NCBI RefSeq assembly: GCF_016429015.1
Contig: NZ_JAELTU010000073.1
Span: 1 to 35,256 of the forward strand
DNA from: Rhizobium sp. ASV20
GTDB taxonomy: Bacteria > Pseudomonadota > Alphaproteobacteria > Rhizobiales > Rhizobiaceae
Reading direction: 5' to 3'
DNA length: 35,256 nucleotides
The notes beneath the pieces were generated by a model. That model was not told the DNA's origin and searched no databases. It saw nothing but the letters and a program-made list of their open reading frames with translations. Positions 23,395 to 31,599 of the stretch are shown in pieces (position 1 is the first letter of the stretch; every line of letters begins with the position of its first letter). Position numbers and translations under genes: made by a program.

Positions 23395-24432
23395 ATGAGA
23401 TGGAAGCGTACGATCCAGTTGCTGGACGTTCATTGCGAGGGGGAAATCGGCAAGGTTGCCATCGGCGGCGTGCCGAAGATCCCGGGAAACAGCATTGCCG
23501 AGCAGCTGCATTGGCTGAACACCGACCCCAGGGGGCAGGAGCTGCGCCGCTTCCTCGTGCTGGAGCCGCGCGGGGCGCCGATCGGCTCCGTCAATCTGCT
23601 GCTGCCGGCCAAACATCCCGATGCCGATGCCGGCTTCATCATCCTGCAGCCCGATCAGGCGCATGCAAGCTCCGGCTCGAATTCCATCTGCGTCACCACG
23701 GCATTGCTTGAATCCGGTATCGTTGAGATGAAGGAGCCGGAAACGGTCGTCACGCTCGACACTGCCGCCGGCCTCGTCCGTGCGACAGCGACGTGCCGTG
23801 ACGGCCGTTGCGAGAAGGTGCGGCTGACCATGGTGCCGTCCTTCGTTCATGAGCTCGATGTCGAGCTCGACACGCAGCAATGGGGTAAGATCAAGCTCGA
23901 CCTTTGCTATGGCGGCATCTTCTATGCACTTGTCGATGTCGGTCAGATCGGCTCAAAGATCGAGAAGGGCAATGCGGCAACCCTCGTCCAGGCCGGCATG
24001 GTCATCAAGGATGCGATCAACCGGGCGATGACCGTGGTTCACCCGGAAATTCCGGCGATCTCGGGTGTTGCCTACGTGATGTTCCGCGATGTCGACCCTG
24101 ATGGCGCCATCCGCACTTGCACGACCATGTGGCCCGGTCGTGCCGACCGCTCACCCTGCGGCACCGGCAATTCCGCCAATCTTGCGACGCTGCATGCTCG
24201 CGGCAAGGCCAAGGTCGGCGATGTCTTCAAGTCCCGCTCGATCATCGGTTCCGAATTTGAGGTCGGCCTGCAGGCGGAGACCGAAGTTGCCGGCAAGCGT
24301 GCCATCATCCCGACGATCACCGGCCGCGGCTTCACATTCGGCTTGAGCCAGGTGGCGCTCGACCCGTTCGATCCGATGGCGGCAGGCTTTGCCATGACCG
24401 ACGTCTGGGGGCCTTTGGCGGGAGATATTTGA
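23395..24432 (+). CDS. Proline racemase superfamily enzyme, Ser/Cys type (hydroxyproline epimerase or dehydratase)
   Basis: A 345-residue enzyme of the proline racemase fold. The usual first catalytic cysteine in MCGH is replaced by serine: residues 92-97 read SSGSNS, with Ser93 at the catalytic position and the neighbouring His also replaced by Ser95. The second catalytic cysteine is kept, Cys255 in DRSPCGTGNSA. Family members with a Ser/Cys pair are reported as 4-hydroxyproline 2-epimerases and/or trans-3-hydroxyproline dehydratases rather than racemases. The frame extends to 23278, but the ATG at 23395 has a GGAG site and gives the family start. No other hydroxyproline catabolic gene is visible. 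The exact reaction cannot be settled from sequence. Confidence 0.88.
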   Translation: MRWKRTIQLLDVHCEGEIGKVAIGGVPKIPGNSIAEQLHWLNTDPRGQELRRFLVLEPRGAPIGSVNLLLPAKHPDADAGFIILQPDQAHASSGSNSICVTTALLESGIVEMKEPETVVTLDTAAGLVRATATCRDGRCEKVRLTMVPSFVHELDVELDTQQWGKIKLDLCYGGIFYALVDVGQIGSKIEKGNAATLVQAGMVIKDAINRAMTVVHPEIPAISGVAYVMFRDVDPDGAIRTCTTMWPGRADRSPCGTGNSANLATLHARGKAKVGDVFKSRSIIGSEFEVGLQAETEVAGKRAIIPTITGRGFTFGLSQVALDPFDPMAAGFAMTDVWGPLAGDI

Positions 24433-24469
24433 GGGGGTAGGGCCATCGACTATCGTCGTCTGGATAGGT

Positions 24470-24620
24470 CCGCCCTTCACCTTGGCCCTCTTCCCGTTTG
24501 ACGGGGAGAGGGGACCGGCCCGGCGCTCTCGTTTGAGCAAGTTGCCGGAAGGAAGGTTGCAGGTACGCGCATAACCCTCTCGCGGGGAGAGGTGGTTGGC
24601 AGGTTAGGTGAAGGCCCCTT
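24470..24620. repeat. Rhizobial intergenic palindromic repeat element
   Basis: Terminal inverted segments GCCCTTCACCTT (from 24472) and AGGTGAAGGCC (24606-24616) enclose two internal dyads built on CCCTCTTCCC/GGGGAGAGGGG (24486-24513) and CCCTCTCGC/GGGGAGAGG (24575-24592). CTCTCCCC/GGGGAGAG-rich palindromes of this kind are scattered between genes in rhizobia, and RIME-type mosaic elements are an example. It lies between the convergent racemase and fucU genes and may also serve as a transcription stop. The class name is from memory. Confidence 0.65.
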
Positions 24621-24630
24621 CGGCAATCCT

Positions 24631-25065
24631 TTATAGTTTCGGATAAATCACGCCCTTGCGCAAAATGATGTTGCCATAGAGCCGCGGCTCGCTGGTCTGG
24701 ATCAGCGCATGCGCCTGCTTCACTCGCTCGTAAAATTCTGCCGGTAGCAGCGGCACGACCCGGATGTCGGGCACATGTCGGGCGCAGCACTCGATCATTT
24801 CGCCGTGAACGGGGTCGATCGCATCGCGGTCCTGGCGGACTGTCGCCCGAAAAATCGCCTGCGGCACGAAATCGTCGATCGGCAGCACGCTGAGCACCGC
24901 ATCGAGTACGCGGATCACGCCATGGCCGTCGAGGCGGATGAGGCGACGTGCGTGTTCGAGGCCAGGATAATTGCCGTCTACCAGGGCGATTTCGTCGCCA
25001 TGGCCCATGGCGCGTAAGGTCGCCAGCAAATCGGGGCTCAATAGCGGGTCAATGCCCTTCAGCAT
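24631..25065 (-). CDS. RbsD/FucU-family sugar mutarotase (FucU-like)
   Basis: A 144-residue enzyme that interconverts sugar anomers. It starts MLKGIDPLLSPDLLATLRAM; His22 and Asp30 (GHGDEIALVD) and Tyr130 in the segment EPRLYGNIILRKGV occupy the positions of the FucU active site. FucU acts on L-fucose and its RbsD relatives on ribose; here the gene follows the ROK regulator of a fructose-type transporter, so the natural sugar may differ. The start overlaps the end of that regulator gene by 17 bases, so they form one operon. Confidence 0.9.
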   Translation of the reverse strand: MLKGIDPLLSPDLLATLRAMGHGDEIALVDGNYPGLEHARRLIRLDGHGVIRVLDAVLSVLPIDDFVPQAIFRATVRQDRDAIDPVHGEMIECCARHVPDIRVVPLLPAEFYERVKQAHALIQTSEPRLYGNIILRKGVIYPKL

Positions 25066-26296
25066 GCTCTATCTCCTTGAAGAGAACGTTCTGGTCGATC
25101 AGGTAGCGCGCGAAGATCGGAAGGCTGGCGCCGCCGATGGCGCGGGCCTGCGGTCCGACTGCACCTTCGACGATATCGGGCATGACGACACCCTGAAGAT
25201 CCAGTTCCGCGGCAGCCTTCATGGTCGCGCGGACCACGCGCTCCCGCACCCAATCGGGGAACCCGCCATCGATGACGGCAGCGCTGAAATCGATCACGGA
25301 GGCTGCAGCGACAATCGCCTGCGCCAGCGCCTTTGCCGTGTCCTGAATCCAGATTTCCAGCGGCTCGCCGAAATCGACCCAGTTATCCGCCGAGTACCAC
25401 AGGGGCTGCGGATCGAACCCGTGATCTCTCAACAGATTCTCCAGAACGAAGATCGAGGCGATCTCCAGAAGCTGGCGGTTTTCGCCGTTGCGACCGCGCA
25501 CGGGCAGGGGGCCGAGTGCCCCGGCCGTTCCCGTCCTGCCGACAAAGATCGAAGAGTTGAGGACGATGCCGCCGCCGATAAAGGAGCCGATGAAGAAATA
25601 GACGAAATCGGGGTAGTGCGAGCCGACCCCAAAGACGAGTTCTGCACCGCAGGCGCTGGTGGCGTCGTTCTGCAGGAAGACGGGATGGGCGACGCGCGAG
25701 GCGATTTCAGCCCGCAGGTCAAACCCGCGCCAGACATCCATGGCTCCCGGCGGTGCGCCCACCTGCTCGGCCCAGTTCCATAGCTCGAACGGTGCTGCAA
25801 CCCCCATGCCGGCGATCTTGCCGCGTTGCTCTTCGCTGAGGCGGCCTTCCAGCTCTCTGACGCCGGCAATGATGAAGGCGATGATCTCCTGCGGCAGCGG
25901 GTAGGGATAGATTTGATGCAGCTGCATACGAATGCCGCCGACGAAATCCATCAGCACCAGATCGGCGCTGCGTCGCCCGATCTTCACACCGAAAGAGAGA
26001 ACAGCGTCGGGATTGAGCCGCATGGGGATGGAGGGTTGGCCAACGCGTCCGCGCACCGGAGCATCGCGGGAAAGCAGCCCATCCTTCTCCAGCGCCCGCA
26101 TGATGACGGAGACCGTCTGGGCTGACAGCCCACTGCGTCGAGCGATATCGGCCTTCGACAAGGCATCGTGACGGCGCACGAGCGATAGCACGAGCCGCTC
26201 GTTATGGGCGCGCACGCCAAGCTGGTTCGCGCCCCCGCTGGGGTCGAGAATCGCCGGCGTTGCGGGTGTATCCTCCGGGTCGTGCACGAGAGACAT
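25049..26296 (-). CDS. frcR: ROK-family regulator of the fructose ABC transporter (FrcR-like)
   Basis: A 415-residue repressor with an N-terminal winged helix (SKADIARRSGLSAQTVSVIM) and a ROK sugar-kinase-like domain. The kinase-like Asp is kept in LQNDATSACGAE, but the cysteine-rich zinc motif of ROK kinases (CxCGxxGC) is missing; the matching region reads PVRGRNGENRQLLE. The frame is open to 26347, but the ATG at 26296 has a GGAAGGAG site. It is divergent from frcBCAK and followed by a fucU-like gene. Sinorhizobium meliloti has a ROK gene annotated frcR at the same place, by recollection. The ligand is likely a sugar or sugar phosphate. Confidence 0.9.
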   Translation of the reverse strand: MSLVHDPEDTPATPAILDPSGGANQLGVRAHNERLVLSLVRRHDALSKADIARRSGLSAQTVSVIMRALEKDGLLSRDAPVRGRVGQPSIPMRLNPDAVLSFGVKIGRRSADLVLMDFVGGIRMQLHQIYPYPLPQEIIAFIIAGVRELEGRLSEEQRGKIAGMGVAAPFELWNWAEQVGAPPGAMDVWRGFDLRAEIASRVAHPVFLQNDATSACGAELVFGVGSHYPDFVYFFIGSFIGGGIVLNSSIFVGRTGTAGALGPLPVRGRNGENRQLLEIASIFVLENLLRDHGFDPQPLWYSADNWVDFGEPLEIWIQDTAKALAQAIVAAASVIDFSAAVIDGGFPDWVRERVVRATMKAAAELDLQGVVMPDIVEGAVGPQARAIGGASLPIFARYLIDQNVLFKEIEHAEGH

Positions 26297-26347
26297 GGGC
26301 CTGCTCCTTCCATCATGGCCATGCCTGATTTTTTTCCAGAATGCCAC

Positions 26348-26366
26348 ATCGAATTAATAATTCAAT
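26348..26366. promoter_or_regulatory. Candidate FrcR operator in the divergent frcR-frcB region
   Basis: GAATT-AAT-AATTC (26351-26363) is a perfect five-base inverted repeat, extended by AT/AT at the ends with one mismatch. It lies 12 bases before a TTGACA -35 box (26379-26384) facing frcB and about 52 bases upstream of the regulator start, so one site could control both directions. Confidence 0.45.
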
Positions 26367-26378
26367 CCGATTTATTTA

Positions 26379-26384
26379 TTGACA
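26379..26384 (+). promoter_or_regulatory. -35 box of the frcB promoter
   Basis: TTGACA is an exact sigma-70 -35 hexamer. The matching -10 is unclear: CAGATA at 26403-26408 (spacer 18) is the best fit. The leader to frcB would be about 130 bases and contains a GC-rich dyad. Confidence 0.4.
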
Positions 26385-26482
26385 GGTCGAAATCTTTAGG
26401 CTCAGATATGGACCGTCGAGGATGCGAACATGGCCTTGGAGGAGGTCCAACGGAAACAATCTGACAGGCATTTCGCATCTTC

Positions 26483-26522
26483 AAGCCGGGTTCGGGCCCG
26501 GGGCGGCCGGAAGGTCCGGCTT
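26483..26522 (+). other. GC-rich leader hairpin before frcB
   Basis: Arms AAGCCGG (26483-26489) and CCGGCTT (26516-26522) are followed by a short T-run, a terminator-like stem in the mRNA leader just before the frcB ribosome site (GGGAGGA). It could attenuate expression or stabilise the message; the sequence alone does not decide. Confidence 0.4.
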
Positions 26523-26543
26523 TTCAAACATCGGGAGGATTGA

Positions 26544-27569
26544 ATGAAGAAATCTGTTATTTCCGCAGCGGTCGCCGCTCTGGCGCTCGGCGTTGCCTTC
26601 GCCGCACCGGCAAAGGCCGCTGGCGTATCCGCCTGCCTCATCACCAAGACCGACACCAATCCCTTCTTCGTCAAGATGAAGGAAGGCGCCACCGCCAAGG
26701 CCAAGGAACTCGGCGTGACGCTGAAGTCCTATGCCGGCAAGATCGATGGTGACAGCGAAAGCCAGATCGCCGCGATCGAGAGCTGCATCGCCGACGGCGC
26801 CAAGGGCATCCTGATCACCGCATCCGACACCAAGGGCATCGTTCCCACGGTCAAGAAGGCGCGCGACGCCGGCCTGCTGGTCATCGCGCTGGACACGCCG
26901 CTGGAGCCGGCGGATTCCGCTGACGCCACCTTCGCAACCGACAATCTGCTCGCCGGCAAGCTGGTGGGACAGTGGGCCAAGGAAACCATGGGCGACAAGG
27001 TCAAGGACGCCAAGGTCGGCTTCCTGGATCTGACGCCGTCGCAGCCCTCCGTCGACGTTCTGCGCGATCAGGGCTTCATGATCGGCTTCGGCATCGACCC
27101 GAAGGATCCGAACAAGATCGGTGATGAAACCGATCCGCGCATCGTCGGGCATGACGTCACCAACGGCAATGAAGAAGGCGGCCGCAAGGCCATGGAAAAC
27201 CTTCTCCAGAAGGATTCCGGCATCAACGTCATCCATACCATCAACGAACCGGCAGCAAGCGGCGCCTATCAGGCCCTGAAGGCTGTCGGCCTCGAAAAGC
27301 AGGTGCTGATCGTTTCGATCGATGGCGGTTGCCCGGGTGTCAAGTCGGTGAAGGACGGCACCATCGGCGCGACTGCGCAGCAGTATCCGCTGATGATGGC
27401 GGCTCTCGGCGTCGAGGCGATCAAGAAGTTCGCCGACACCGGTGAAAAGCCGAAGCCGACCGAAGGCAAGTCCTTCTTCGACACGGGCGTTTCCCTGGTG
27501 ACGGACAAGCCGGTTCCCGGCCTCAAGTCCATCGACACCAAGGAAGGCCTCGCAAAGTGCTGGGGCTAA
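26544..27569 (+). CDS. frcB: Fructose ABC transporter, periplasmic binding protein FrcB
   Basis: A 341-residue periplasmic sugar-binding protein of the RbsB type. A signal peptide covers about residues 1-25 (APAKA-AG). The mature N-terminus VSACLITKTDTNPFFVKMKE and the hinge segments INEPAASGAYQALKAVG and VSIDGGCPG are typical of this class. It is the first gene of frcBCAK, whose orthologue in S. meliloti imports fructose, mannose and ribose. The start has a strong GGGAGGA site. A long dyad in the 172-base gap before frcC probably keeps frcB mRNA more abundant than the rest. Confidence 0.93.
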   Translation: MKKSVISAAVAALALGVAFAAPAKAAGVSACLITKTDTNPFFVKMKEGATAKAKELGVTLKSYAGKIDGDSESQIAAIESCIADGAKGILITASDTKGIVPTVKKARDAGLLVIALDTPLEPADSADATFATDNLLAGKLVGQWAKETMGDKVKDAKVGFLDLTPSQPSVDVLRDQGFMIGFGIDPKDPNKIGDETDPRIVGHDVTNGNEEGGRKAMENLLQKDSGINVIHTINEPAASGAYQALKAVGLEKQVLIVSIDGGCPGVKSVKDGTIGATAQQYPLMMAALGVEAIKKFADTGEKPKPTEGKSFFDTGVSLVTDKPVPGLKSIDTKEGLAKCWG

Positions 27570-27591
27570 GCCCTTCACGCTTGTGATATAG

Positions 27592-27643
27592 TCCCTTGGG
27601 GAGCCGCGTCATGCGTCTGCTGGCGCGGCTCTTCACAAAGGGA
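27592..27643 (+). other. Intercistronic stem-loop between frcB and frcC
   Basis: An outer pair TCCCTT/AAGGGA (27592-27597 with 27638-27643) and an inner perfect GAGCCGCG/CGCGGCTC (27601-27608 with 27624-27631) form a two-part hairpin. Such structures after binding-protein genes usually protect the upstream mRNA and reduce read-through, giving more binding protein than permease. Confidence 0.65.
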
Positions 27644-27741
27644 GCAGACAGTCGCAACAGCCATGTCGGTCGGGTTCATATCCTGGCTGGCTCCAACAGC
27701 CGGCGGTTTCCGCGCGTCCGGCGCGGTGGCGGAGGAACAAA

Positions 27742-28806
27742 ATGTCCGGAGCACAAGAATTCGAACGTGTTCTCGACGGCAGCGACAAGAAGGTCGCTTC
27801 GTTCGAGGATAACAAGGTCTCCCTTCTGAAGCGCGTGCAGCACTTTCTGCACTCGACGCCGGCGGCGGTGCCGCTGATCGTGCTGGTGCTGGCGATCGTC
27901 ATCTTCGGCGTCGCCATCGGCGGGAAGTTCTTTTCCGCCTATACGCTGACGCTCATCCTGCAGCAGATCGCCATCGTTGGCATCCTCGGTGCGGCTCAGA
28001 CGTTGGTCATCCTGACAGCCGGCATCGATCTTTCCATCGGCGTCATCATGGTCATCTCTTCGGTCGTCATGGGCAACGTCGCCGTGACATACGGCCTGCC
28101 GACGCCCATCGCTGTCGTGGCCGGCATGATCGTGGGCGGCCTCTGCGGATTGCTCAACGGCTTCCTTGTCGCCAATATGAAGTTGCCGCCGTTCATCGTG
28201 ACGCTTGGCACATGGAATATCGTCATGGCGACGAACTTCATCTATTCCGCCAATGAAACCATCCGCGACACCGATGTCGATGAAAAGGCGCCGCTCCTGC
28301 ATCTGTTCGCGATGAGCTTCCGCGTTGGCGGCGCAGTCCTCACCCTCGGCGTCGTTGCCATGGTGCTTCTGGTCATCGGTCTCTGGTATGTGCTCAACCA
28401 TACCGCCTGGGGTAGGCATGTCTATGCCGTCGGCGACGATCCGGAAGCGGCGAAACTCGCCGGCATCCAGACAAAGAAGGTGCTTCTCGCCGTCTACGGC
28501 GTGTCGGGACTGATCGCAGCTCTTGCCGCCTGGGTTTCCATCGGCCGCAATGGCTCGGTCTCGCCATCTTCCGCCGTGACCGATTTCAATCTTCAGGCAA
28601 TCACCGCAACGGTGATCGGCGGCATCTCGCTCTTCGGCGGCCGCGGCTCGATCCTCGGCACCCTGTTCGGCGCCATGATCGTCGGTGTCGTCTCCATGGG
28701 GCTCAACATGCTTGGAGCCGACCCGCAGTGGAAGGTGCTTCTGACAGGCGTTCTCATCATCGGCGCCGTCGCGATCGATCAATGGATCAGAAAGGTATCG
28801 GCATGA
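27742..28806 (+). CDS. frcC: Fructose ABC transporter, permease FrcC
   Basis: A 354-residue inner-membrane permease of the RbsC/ribose type with 8-10 hydrophobic helices. The N-terminal cytoplasmic stretch (about 40 residues) is followed by helices beginning PLIVLVLAIVIFGVAI, and the family segment LTAGIDLSIGVIMVISS is clear. The likely ATPase-contact loop lies around AVGDDPEAAKLAGIQTKKVL. It starts with a GGAGGAAC site, and its stop overlaps the frcA start by four bases, so the two proteins are translationally coupled. One permease gene probably provides both subunits as a homodimer. Confidence 0.95.
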   Translation: MSGAQEFERVLDGSDKKVASFEDNKVSLLKRVQHFLHSTPAAVPLIVLVLAIVIFGVAIGGKFFSAYTLTLILQQIAIVGILGAAQTLVILTAGIDLSIGVIMVISSVVMGNVAVTYGLPTPIAVVAGMIVGGLCGLLNGFLVANMKLPPFIVTLGTWNIVMATNFIYSANETIRDTDVDEKAPLLHLFAMSFRVGGAVLTLGVVAMVLLVIGLWYVLNHTAWGRHVYAVGDDPEAAKLAGIQTKKVLLAVYGVSGLIAALAAWVSIGRNGSVSPSSAVTDFNLQAITATVIGGISLFGGRGSILGTLFGAMIVGVVSMGLNMLGADPQWKVLLTGVLIIGAVAIDQWIRKVSA

Positions 28807-29591
28807 CCACGACCGTCGAACCCATTCTCACTGCCCGCGGTCTCGTCAAGCGCTACGGCCGCGTGACCGCCCTCGACAATGCCGATTTCGATCTCTATCC
28901 CGGCGAGATCCTTGCCGTGATCGGCGACAATGGCGCCGGGAAATCTTCGCTGATCAAGGCGATTTCCGGTGCGGTCATTCCCGACGAGGGCGAAATCAAG
29001 CTCGAGGGCAAGACCGTCCAGTTCCGCTCGCCGATGGAAGCGCGCGAGGCCGGCATCGAGACCGTCTATCAGAACCTCGCATTGTCGCCGGCGCTTTCGA
29101 TCGCCGACAACATGTTCCTCGGCCGCGAAGTGCGCAAACCCGGCATCCTCGGCTCCGTGTTCCGCATGCTCGACCGACCGGCGATGGAAAAGCGCGCCCG
29201 CGACAAGCTTTCCGAACTCGGCCTGATGACGATCCAGAACATCAATCAGGCGGTGGAAACACTCTCCGGCGGTCAACGTCAGGGCGTGGCCGTGGCGCGT
29301 GCCGCAGCCTTTGGTTCCAAGGTCGTCATCATGGACGAACCAACGGCCGCCCTTGGCGTCAAGGAAAGCCGCAAGGTTCTCGAACTTATCCTTGATGTGC
29401 GCGCTCGCGGCTTGCCGATCGTCCTGATCTCGCACAATATGCCGCATGTCTTCGAGGTGGCGGACCGTATCCATATCCATCGCCTTGGACGACGCCTTAC
29501 CGTGATCAATCCCAAGGATTATTCCATGTCAGACGCCGTCGCCTTCATGACCGGTGCCAAGGCACCGCCGGTGGAGAATGTCGCCGCATGA
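28803..29591 (+). CDS. frcA: Fructose ABC transporter, ATP-binding protein FrcA
   Basis: A 262-residue single-domain ATPase. Walker A is GDNGAGKSSL, the Q-loop is in VYQNLALSP, the signature is LSGGQRQGVAVARA, Walker B is VVIMDEPTAALG, and the switch histidine is in LISHNM. Most ribose-type importers use a fused double ATPase; this one has a single domain, as reported for FrcA. The frame extends upstream to 28728 inside frcC, but the ATG at 28803 overlaps the frcC stop (ATGA). The end overlaps frcK in the same way. Confidence 0.95.
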   Translation: MTTTVEPILTARGLVKRYGRVTALDNADFDLYPGEILAVIGDNGAGKSSLIKAISGAVIPDEGEIKLEGKTVQFRSPMEAREAGIETVYQNLALSPALSIADNMFLGREVRKPGILGSVFRMLDRPAMEKRARDKLSELGLMTIQNINQAVETLSGGQRQGVAVARAAAFGSKVVIMDEPTAALGVKESRKVLELILDVRARGLPIVLISHNMPHVFEVADRIHIHRLGRRLTVINPKDYSMSDAVAFMTGAKAPPVENVAA

Positions 29592-30220
29592 GTGTTGCGC
29601 TCGACGATGTTGCCGGCCAGATCGTTGCGCGGGCCGGCAACGTAAAACGATTTCTAGTGGCGATCGCCGGTCCACCGGGCGCCGGCAAATCGACGTTGGC
29701 AGACAACGTCGTCAAGGCACTGCATGCCAAAGGTGAGAGCGCCGAGGTTCTGCCGATGGACGGCTTCCACATGGACAATGCCGTCCTCATCGAAAAAGGT
29801 CTTTTGAAGCGAAAGGGCGTACCGGAGAGTTTCGACGTGCGCGCCTTTCTCGACATCGTCAAGGCCGTGCGCGCCGCCGATCAGGAAGTGCTGGTGCCGG
29901 TCTTCGACCGCTCGCGCGAGCTTGCCATCGCATCCGCGCGCATCGTCTCGCCCGAGCACCGCTTCATCGTGGTCGAGGGCAATTACCTGCTGTTCAGCCA
30001 GGGAAAATGGGCGGAACTTGAGGGCGTGTTCGACTATTCGATCATGCTCGCGCCACCGATAGAAGTGCTGGAAGAACGTCTTTGGGCACGCTGGCGGGGC
30101 TATGATCTCGACGAAGAGGCTGCCGGCGCCAAGGTTTACGGCAACGACCTGCCGAACGGCCGGCTAATTCTCGAAAATCGCCGCCCGGCAGATGTCACCA
30201 TCGATATCGTTCAGGACTGA
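29588..30220 (+). CDS. frcK: Kinase-like P-loop protein FrcK
   Basis: A 210-residue P-loop NTPase of the uridine kinase/pantothenate kinase-like class. Walker A is AGPPGAGKST (about residues 27-36), followed by the substrate segment LPMDGFHMDNAVL and the strand VVEGNYLLF. It is coupled to frcA by a four-base overlap and closes the frc operon. A role as sugar or nucleoside kinase is plausible from the family and the context, but its substrate is not established by the sequence. The gene name follows the S. meliloti locus. Confidence 0.88.
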   Translation: MSVALDDVAGQIVARAGNVKRFLVAIAGPPGAGKSTLADNVVKALHAKGESAEVLPMDGFHMDNAVLIEKGLLKRKGVPESFDVRAFLDIVKAVRAADQEVLVPVFDRSRELAIASARIVSPEHRFIVVEGNYLLFSQGKWAELEGVFDYSIMLAPPIEVLEERLWARWRGYDLDEEAAGAKVYGNDLPNGRLILENRRPADVTIDIVQD

Positions 30221-30361
30221 CCTCACGATCATTTAACTGCCGTCGCGGATTGTTTTGCGATGCTGGTTGGTGCTATCGAAGCGCGATATCATCAAGCATG
30301 ACCCCGAAGTCGGCGAAGCCGTTCCGGGCAGTTCATGCCAATATTTCCAGAGGTCGCGCCC

Positions 30362-31402
30362 ATGCAAAAGCTCACCATCCGCCGTCCCGACGACTGGCAT
30401 CTGCATCTGCGTGATGGCGCCATGCTGGAAGGCGTGATCGGTGACACCTCCAGGCATTTTGCCCGCGCCATCATCATGCCCAATCTTGTGCCGCCGGTCG
30501 TAACGACAGCGGACGCGGCGGCCTATCGCGAGCGCATCATGAAGGCATTGCCGGCAGGCGATCGCTTCCAGCCTTTGATGACGCTTTACCTCACCGAACA
30601 TACCAGCCCCGACGATGTCGAGGAGGGCAAGAAGAGTGGCCTGATTACCGCCCTCAAGCTCTATCCGGCCGGGGCGACGACCAATTCCCACGGCGGCGTG
30701 CGTGATCTGAACAAGGCAATGCCGGTGCTGGAGCGCATGGCCAAAATCGGCCTGCCGCTCTGCGTCCATGGCGAAGTCACGACGCCCGAGGTGGATATTT
30801 TTGATCGCGAAGCTGTGTTCATCGAAACTGTCCTTGATCCCTTGCGTCAGCGCCTGCCGGAACTCAAGGTCACGATGGAGCATGTGACCACGTCAGACGG
30901 CGTGAACTACATCAAGTCGGCAAAGGCCAATCTCGCCGGTTCCATCACGACGCATCACCTGATCATCAATCGCAACGCCATCCTCGTCGGCGGCATTCGA
31001 CCGCACTATTATTGCCTGCCGGTCGCCAAGCGCGAGAGCCATCGCCTTGCGCTGCGTGCTGCAGCAACCAGCGGCGACGCCAGGTTCTTCCTCGGCACGG
31101 ATTCCGCGCCGCATGTCGATCCGCTGAAGGAATGCGCCTGTGGTTGCGCCGGCATCTACACCTCGATCAACACCATGAGCTGCCTTGCGCATGTCTTCGA
31201 GGAAGAGGGAGCGCTGGACAAGCTCGAGGCTTTCGCATCCCTGAACGGTCCTGCGTGGTACGGGCTACCCGTCAATGACGACAGCATCACTTTGGTGCGT
31301 CGCGCCGAGGCTGTGACATTTCCGGCGAAGATCGAGACCGGAGCGGGTCCGGTGACCGTCTTCGATCCCATGTTCCCGTTGCATTGGGATGTCGAATCTT
31401 AA
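30362..31402 (+). CDS. pyrC: Dihydroorotase PyrC (class II/type 1, short form)
   Basis: Cyclises carbamoyl-aspartate to dihydroorotate in pyrimidine synthesis. At 346 residues it has the E. coli-type length. All metal ligands are visible: His13 and His15 in WHLHLRD, the carboxylated Lys99 in ALKLYPAGATT, His136 in CVHGE, His174 in MEHVTT and Asp247 in GTDSAPH. The frame is open to 30335; the ATG at 30362 has a GAGGT site and gives the standard MQKLTIRRPDDWHLHLRDG start. In related rhizobia it sits next to pyrE; here five genes separate them. Confidence 0.97.
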   Translation: MQKLTIRRPDDWHLHLRDGAMLEGVIGDTSRHFARAIIMPNLVPPVVTTADAAAYRERIMKALPAGDRFQPLMTLYLTEHTSPDDVEEGKKSGLITALKLYPAGATTNSHGGVRDLNKAMPVLERMAKIGLPLCVHGEVTTPEVDIFDREAVFIETVLDPLRQRLPELKVTMEHVTTSDGVNYIKSAKANLAGSITTHHLIINRNAILVGGIRPHYYCLPVAKRESHRLALRAAATSGDARFFLGTDSAPHVDPLKECACGCAGIYTSINTMSCLAHVFEEEGALDKLEAFASLNGPAWYGLPVNDDSITLVRRAEAVTFPAKIETGAGPVTVFDPMFPLHWDVES

Positions 31403-31599
31403 GTTCAGTACTTACTAATATAAGTAATGATGAATTTATGACCAGTATTGGCGGTAAAGTATTCGTGTTTTGCCGCTAAATGACACGTATATTTTGCTGA
31501 AATGTATTTTCTTTATTAATTGCCGTAACCAATTTGATACCCCTTGAGGACTAGCGTGTCATCGATCCCCTACGGTCATGATGAAACCGTTGAAAGAGC

